From NCBI RefSeq assembly GCF_000063445.1, contig NC_009464.1:1488001-1552000 (forward strand): a stretch of DNA of 64,000 bases, in the 5' to 3' direction. This DNA is from Methanocella arvoryzae MRE50 (GTDB lineage: Archaea; Halobacteriota; Methanocellia; Methanocellales; Methanocellaceae). Made by a program: the position numbers and the translations under genes. The notes below the pieces were generated by a model. The model had not been told where the DNA came from. It made no database searches and was given only the letters and a program-made list of their open reading frames with translations. This document shows, in pieces, positions 60,593 to 64,000 of this stretch (its first letter is position 1; every line of letters begins with the position of its first letter).

Positions 60593-61873
60593 ATGGGTAT
60601 CACAGCACGGAAAGTTTTAGGGACTCCATACGCAAACGGGGCAAAACTCATGTTTCTCGGCGCCGGGGAACTGGGCAAGGAGACGATGATCGAGGCGCAG
60701 CGGATGGGCATCGAGATCGTCGCCGTCGACCGGTACGCCAATTCGCCGGGCATGCAGGTGGCGCACAGGTCGTACGTGACCAACATGAAGAGCGAGCGGG
60801 CGCTGCTGGCCATCGTTGAAAAAGAGAAGCCTGATGCGATCATCCCGGAGATCGAGGCGATTAACACGGACACGCTCTTCAAACTAGAAAAGGAGGGCTT
60901 CTTCGTGGCGCCCTGTGCAAACGCCGTTTGGACGGCCATGCACCGGGAGCGGCTTCGAGAGGCGATCGCCTCCACCGGGGCCAGGACTTCGAAGTACGAG
61001 TACGCCACAGACCTGGAATCGTTCAAGGCCGCGTGCAAGAAGATCGGCTTCCCCTGCGTGTCCAAGCCCATCATGTCGTCGAGCGGCAAGGGCTCTTACG
61101 TGCTGAAATCCTCGAAAGATGTAGAGAAGGCCTTCAAGGAGGCGGCCAAGGCCAGGGGCTCCTCGGACAAGATCATTGTAGAGGAGTTCATCGACTTCGA
61201 CGTCGAGATCACCGCCCTCTCGGTCCGGTATTTGAACGGGAAGGGCAAGCCCGAGAGCAAGTTTGTCAGGCCGCTGGGCCATTACCAGATCGAGGGCGAC
61301 TACCATGCTTCCTGGCACCCGTGGACCGATGCCACGGATAAGAAGATCGATAAGCTGGAGAAGGAGATCTACGACTACGCCGGCCGCATTATGGACAAGC
61401 TGGGCGGCTATGGCCTGTTCGCCCACGAGATGTTCGTGGATACGAAGAACGGCAAGGTGTATGCTAACGAGACGGCGTGCCGGCCCCACGACACCGGCCT
61501 GGTGACCATCGCCAGCATGCCCTTCGGGTACTCGGAGTTCGCGCTGCACGCGAAAGCCGTATTGGGCATCCCCATCGCCTGCGAAGGCAAGGTCATCCAG
61601 CCCCGCTCTACGGCGGCGTCCCACGTGATCCTGTCCCACACCGAGGGCTGGTACCCCCAGTTCAAGGTCGATGGCGCCTACGCTCCCGATACCAACGTGC
61701 TGATCTTCGGCAAGCCGGAGGCCTACGAGGAGCGCCGCCTGGGCGTGGTCCTGGCCACTGCGGGCACCGTGGAGGACGCGAAGAAGAAGGCTCAGAAGGC
61801 TGCTCACACGGTCAAAGTGTCTGCGAACGATAAGTGGGCAGGGCAGGAAATAACGGAAAAGCATTATAGGTAG
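60593..61873 (+). CDS. purT: Formate-dependent phosphoribosylglycinamide formyltransferase
   Basis: 426 residues of the ATP-grasp family. MFLGAGELGKETMIEAQRMG at the start, KPIMSSSGKGSYVLKS in the ATP-binding loop, GHYQIEGDYHASWHPW and YANETACRPHDTGLVTIAS near the end. It formylates GAR with formate and ATP in purine synthesis, the folate-free route used by methanogens. AGAGGT lies before the ATG. Confidence 0.95.
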   Translation: MGITARKVLGTPYANGAKLMFLGAGELGKETMIEAQRMGIEIVAVDRYANSPGMQVAHRSYVTNMKSERALLAIVEKEKPDAIIPEIEAINTDTLFKLEKEGFFVAPCANAVWTAMHRERLREAIASTGARTSKYEYATDLESFKAACKKIGFPCVSKPIMSSSGKGSYVLKSSKDVEKAFKEAAKARGSSDKIIVEEFIDFDVEITALSVRYLNGKGKPESKFVRPLGHYQIEGDYHASWHPWTDATDKKIDKLEKEIYDYAGRIMDKLGGYGLFAHEMFVDTKNGKVYANETACRPHDTGLVTIASMPFGYSEFALHAKAVLGIPIACEGKVIQPRSTAASHVILSHTEGWYPQFKVDGAYAPDTNVLIFGKPEAYEERRLGVVLATAGTVEDAKKKAQKAAHTVKVSANDKWAGQEITEKHYR

Positions 61874-61902
61874 AATGGGCTATAAAAACGACAGATGGTT
61901 TC

Positions 61903-62061
61903 ATGAGGATCGCTGAAACTTGTGTCGGCTGCGGGCAGTGCAAGGTGTTCTGCCCCGCCGGCGCCATAAAAACCTGCGGCATCAGCAGGATAACCGAAAG
62001 CTGCACAGAATGCGGCACATGCAAGGGATACTGCCCGATAGGCGCCATCAGGGAGGACTGA
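61903..62061 (+). CDS. Dicluster 4Fe-4S ferredoxin
   Basis: 52 residues: CVGCGQCKVFCPAGAI and CTECGTCKGYCPIGAI, two complete CxxCxxCxxxCP motifs, so two [4Fe-4S] clusters. Missed by ORF lists because of its length. The following FAD oxidoreductase starts two bases after its stop and uses a GGGAGG inside the ferredoxin's last codons, so the two are co-translated. It probably passes electrons to or from that enzyme. Confidence 0.92.
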   Translation: MRIAETCVGCGQCKVFCPAGAIKTCGISRITESCTECGTCKGYCPIGAIRED

Positions 62062-62063
62062 AG

Positions 62064-63287
62064 TTGAAGATAGCAGTGATCGGCGCCGGGCTGGGCGGCC
62101 TGCTCTCTGCGGCCGCCCTGTCTAAAGAGCACGACGTCACGGTATACGAGCAGCTGGACATGTACGGCGGCCGTTTCACAAACCTGCCTTACAAGGGTTT
62201 CCAGCTCACCACGGGCGCTTTCCACATGATACCCCATGGCCCGACCGGCCCGCTGGCTCTTCTGCTGAAAGACGTGGGCGCCGACGTCGAGATCGTCAGG
62301 TCGAAGCCTGAGGGTACCGTCCTGATGCAGGACGGCAAGCTGGTCAGCGCCATGAACTTCGTCGACGTGCTGTCGCCGGCGACCAAGCTGAAGGTGCCGC
62401 TGCTGGCGATGAAGGCTCTCGGCCAGAAAACAGGCACCGCCGCAGATTTCCTCAAAGGCTTCCCGGACATGCTGCCCCTCGCAGACAGCTTCTGCGGATG
62501 GGCGCTCTCGGCTACCGCCGCTAACACTCCGATGGAAGAGATCGCCGCGATCCTGAAGAACATGCAGAAGTACGGTATGCCTGGAATACCCATGGGAGGC
62601 TGCAGCGGCGTCGTCGACGCGCTCGCAGGCGTGGTAGAGGACAACGGCGGCCGCATCAACCTGAGCACCAGGGTGGACGCGGTCAAGGTAGAGGACGGCA
62701 GGGCTACGGGCGTATCCGTGGCCGGACAGAATGTCCCGGTCGACGCGGTCATCTCCAACATCGGGCACCAGCTGACCTCTAAGCTTTACGACCGGAAGTA
62801 CCTGGAGCCGAAGTACGCCGAAGTGCTGACGAAGGTAAAGCCTTCGGCCGGCATCAAGATCTGCCTCGCGGCGGAAGAGCCCCTCGTCGGCCACCCCGGC
62901 GTGCTGTTCACCCCGTATACCAGGAGGGTGAACGGCATCAACGAGGTCACCCACACGGATCCTTCTTTAGCCCCGAAGGGCATGCACCTCACCATGTCCC
63001 ACCAGACCTTGCGGAGTGCCGACATGCAGCAGGAAATTAAGCTCGGCCTGGAGGACTTGAAGAAGATTTTCCCCGGCAAGAAGTACTCGGTGCTTATGGT
63101 CCAGTCCTACAAGGACGACTGGCCGGTCAACCGCATTTCCTCCGGCTACGACCTCGGCAACCTGACGCCGGTCAAAGGCCTCTTCGTGGTAGGCGACGGC
63201 GCCAAGGGCAAGGGAGGCATTGAGGTAGAGGGCGTCGCGCTCGGCGTGCGGAACATGCTCGAATTATTCGAGAAAGCGTACGGATAG
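62064..63287 (+). CDS. FAD-dependent oxidoreductase, phytoene desaturase-like
   Basis: 407 residues from TTG 62064, chosen because GGGAGG lies seven bases upstream and the protein then starts LKIAVIGAGLGGLLSAAALS, the FAD-binding dinucleotide fold. Further motifs: YEQLDMYGGRF (GG-R-x after the second strand), GIPMGGCSGVVDALAGVV and the C-terminal LFVVGDGAKGKGGIEVEGVALG. Resembles the carotenoid/isoprenoid oxidoreductase group. In archaea such enzymes may reduce or saturate isoprenoid chains of lipids or quinone-like carriers. With the ferredoxin in front, a ferredoxin-fed reductase is likely. Substrate unknown. Confidence 0.85.
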   Translation: MKIAVIGAGLGGLLSAAALSKEHDVTVYEQLDMYGGRFTNLPYKGFQLTTGAFHMIPHGPTGPLALLLKDVGADVEIVRSKPEGTVLMQDGKLVSAMNFVDVLSPATKLKVPLLAMKALGQKTGTAADFLKGFPDMLPLADSFCGWALSATAANTPMEEIAAILKNMQKYGMPGIPMGGCSGVVDALAGVVEDNGGRINLSTRVDAVKVEDGRATGVSVAGQNVPVDAVISNIGHQLTSKLYDRKYLEPKYAEVLTKVKPSAGIKICLAAEEPLVGHPGVLFTPYTRRVNGINEVTHTDPSLAPKGMHLTMSHQTLRSADMQQEIKLGLEDLKKIFPGKKYSVLMVQSYKDDWPVNRISSGYDLGNLTPVKGLFVVGDGAKGKGGIEVEGVALGVRNMLELFEKAYG

Positions 63288-63355
63288 ATGGAATCCGGGC
63301 TCCTGGCCTCGATTGAGCCAGCCTGCGAGCACGAGCGGGCAATGTCCGCCCGTTT

Positions 63356-64000
63356 TCACGCCTGCGCTTCCTTTCTGGCCGACTGTGCCGGCTCCGCTTC
63401 GCCGTGTGCCTTTGGCACGTAGTTATGGAACTCGTTGACCTCGTGCTCTATCGTGAGATACCAGCCCCAGGCCTCGCCCTGCTCGATGTTTGCCTTGATC
63501 CAGCCCGGCACGGTTTCTTTGCGGGCCCAGTCCCGCTGGAGTTCGCATCCGACCCCGTTCCACGTCGTCAGCTGTGCCCCGGCCTGAACCGCGCGGTTCA
63601 GGGCTGCCTGATGCGATTCTATCGAGGTGCCTCCCAGGCAATCGATGACCGGATACACTTCGTAGCCTTCCTTCAAAGCGTCGAGCGCGGGGAATATCAG
63701 GCAGGCTTCCGTCCACAGCGCAGCCATGAGCAGCTTCTTGCGGCCGGTCGCCTTGACCGCGTTAACAAATTCCTCGTCCTCCCACGAGTTTATGGTCGTC
63801 CTGTCGATCTCCCGCACTTCCGGGATTATGCTGCGTAGCTGTGGAATCGTTGGCGGGTTCACGCCGTTAGTGACGTTGACCGTGGTGAGGATAATCGGAA
63901 GCCCGAAGTTCTTCGCGATTTTTGTGAGCGCGACGACGTTGTCAATCATTCGCTGGCGGTCCATCGACTTTGTCGTAAATATTTGCGGAGGCTGGTAGTC
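63356..64000 (-). CDS. Isochorismatase-superfamily cysteine hydrolase (YcaC-like), runs off the edge
   Basis: At least 214 residues; the frame is open to the window edge (DYQPPQIFTT continues upstream of the ATG at 63964), so the N-terminus lies outside. VVALTKIAKNFGLPIILTTV, RTTINSWEDEEFVNAV, and LLMAALWTEACLIFPALDAL, where the Cys is the catalytic nucleophile. GGTSIESHQAALNRAVQAGA follows. Typical YcaC group; natural substrate uncertain. Convergent with the FAD oxidoreductase. Confidence 0.88.
   Translation of the reverse strand, partial: DYQPPQIFTTKSMDRQRMIDNVVALTKIAKNFGLPIILTTVNVTNGVNPPTIPQLRSIIPEVREIDRTTINSWEDEEFVNAVKATGRKKLLMAALWTEACLIFPALDALKEGYEVYPVIDCLGGTSIESHQAALNRAVQAGAQLTTWNGVGCELQRDWARKETVPGWIKANIEQGEAWGWYLTIEHEVNEFHNYVPKAHGEAEPAQSARKEAQA

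Noticed and set aside
60884-61864. 326-codon frame antisense to purT, and 61812-62954 antisense to the FAD oxidoreductase
   Set aside because: Long antisense frames are expected opposite GC-rich genes. Their sequences carry no motif and are explained by the strong sense genes.

Overview
This window comes from a methanogenic archaeon, most likely a Methanocella-like organism (Methanocellales). That placement is inference. It rests on archaeal-only housekeeping genes (ribosomal protein L40e, Sec61 beta, the tRNA-Ile2 agmatidine synthetase TiaS, a COG1395-type HTH regulator), archaeal TATA-type promoters with short leaders, an F420-hydrogenase beta-like protein in a glycan locus, and PurT purine synthesis.

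Region 1 (1 to about 19.15 kb) is an AT-rich surface-polysaccharide island. It carries an acyltransferase, a pyruvyl transferase, two flippases, an FrhB-like oxidoreductase, a large membrane protein and several glycosyltransferases. Insertion sequences have damaged it heavily. An IS1-type element uses a frameshifted transposase. An IS4/IS5-type element sits in the pyruvyl transferase with an 11-bp target duplication. An IS1634-type element has cut off the 5' end of the FrhB-like gene. An ISL3-type element sits in a GT4 gene with an 8-bp target duplication. Decayed and internally deleted IS copies are also present. In both genes with target duplications, removing the IS and one duplication copy restores the reading frame across the junction.

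Region 2 (19.2 to 34.1 kb) has higher G+C. It holds a GT2 enzyme, a ParB-like protein, three Pro/Thr-rich or beta-domain secreted proteins, a HEPN/MNT pair, an AbiE-like pair, a sugar-nucleotide epimerase and several dispersed repeats. Its most unusual content is a set of small membrane proteins with the metal-ligand motifs of the DUF457/YdjM family. At 24.8-25.4 kb two tandem genes encode a motif-complementary pair. At 31.7-32.0 kb homologues of both proteins are encoded on the same 270 bp in two overlapping frames.

Region 3 (34.2 to 49.4 kb) is core genome: a complete UDP-GlcNAc operon (nucleotidyltransferase, glmS, glmM, second nucleotidyltransferase), rpl40e, a COG1395 regulator, tiaS, CBS and Usp proteins, an amidohydrolase, sec61 beta, a second HEPN/MNT pair and engB.

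Region 4 (49.4 to 64 kb) holds a membrane-tethered winged-helix regulator, a four-gene secreted-protein/ABC-permease cassette between 135-bp direct repeats, an ABC ATPase operon, hsp20, a YkgJ-type cysteine-cluster protein, purT, a dicluster ferredoxin with an FAD oxidoreductase, and an isochorismatase-type hydrolase running off the edge.

Two kinds of non-coding repeat fill the gaps. One is a roughly 228-bp GC-rich element in four copies with compensatory base changes, a good candidate for a structured RNA. The other is a set of long inverted elements built from iterated short words (GCCAAG, GACCTCC, CACAGAT, CCGCCGTG). Five GCCAAG elements share a conserved core. No tRNA, rRNA or CRISPR array was found.
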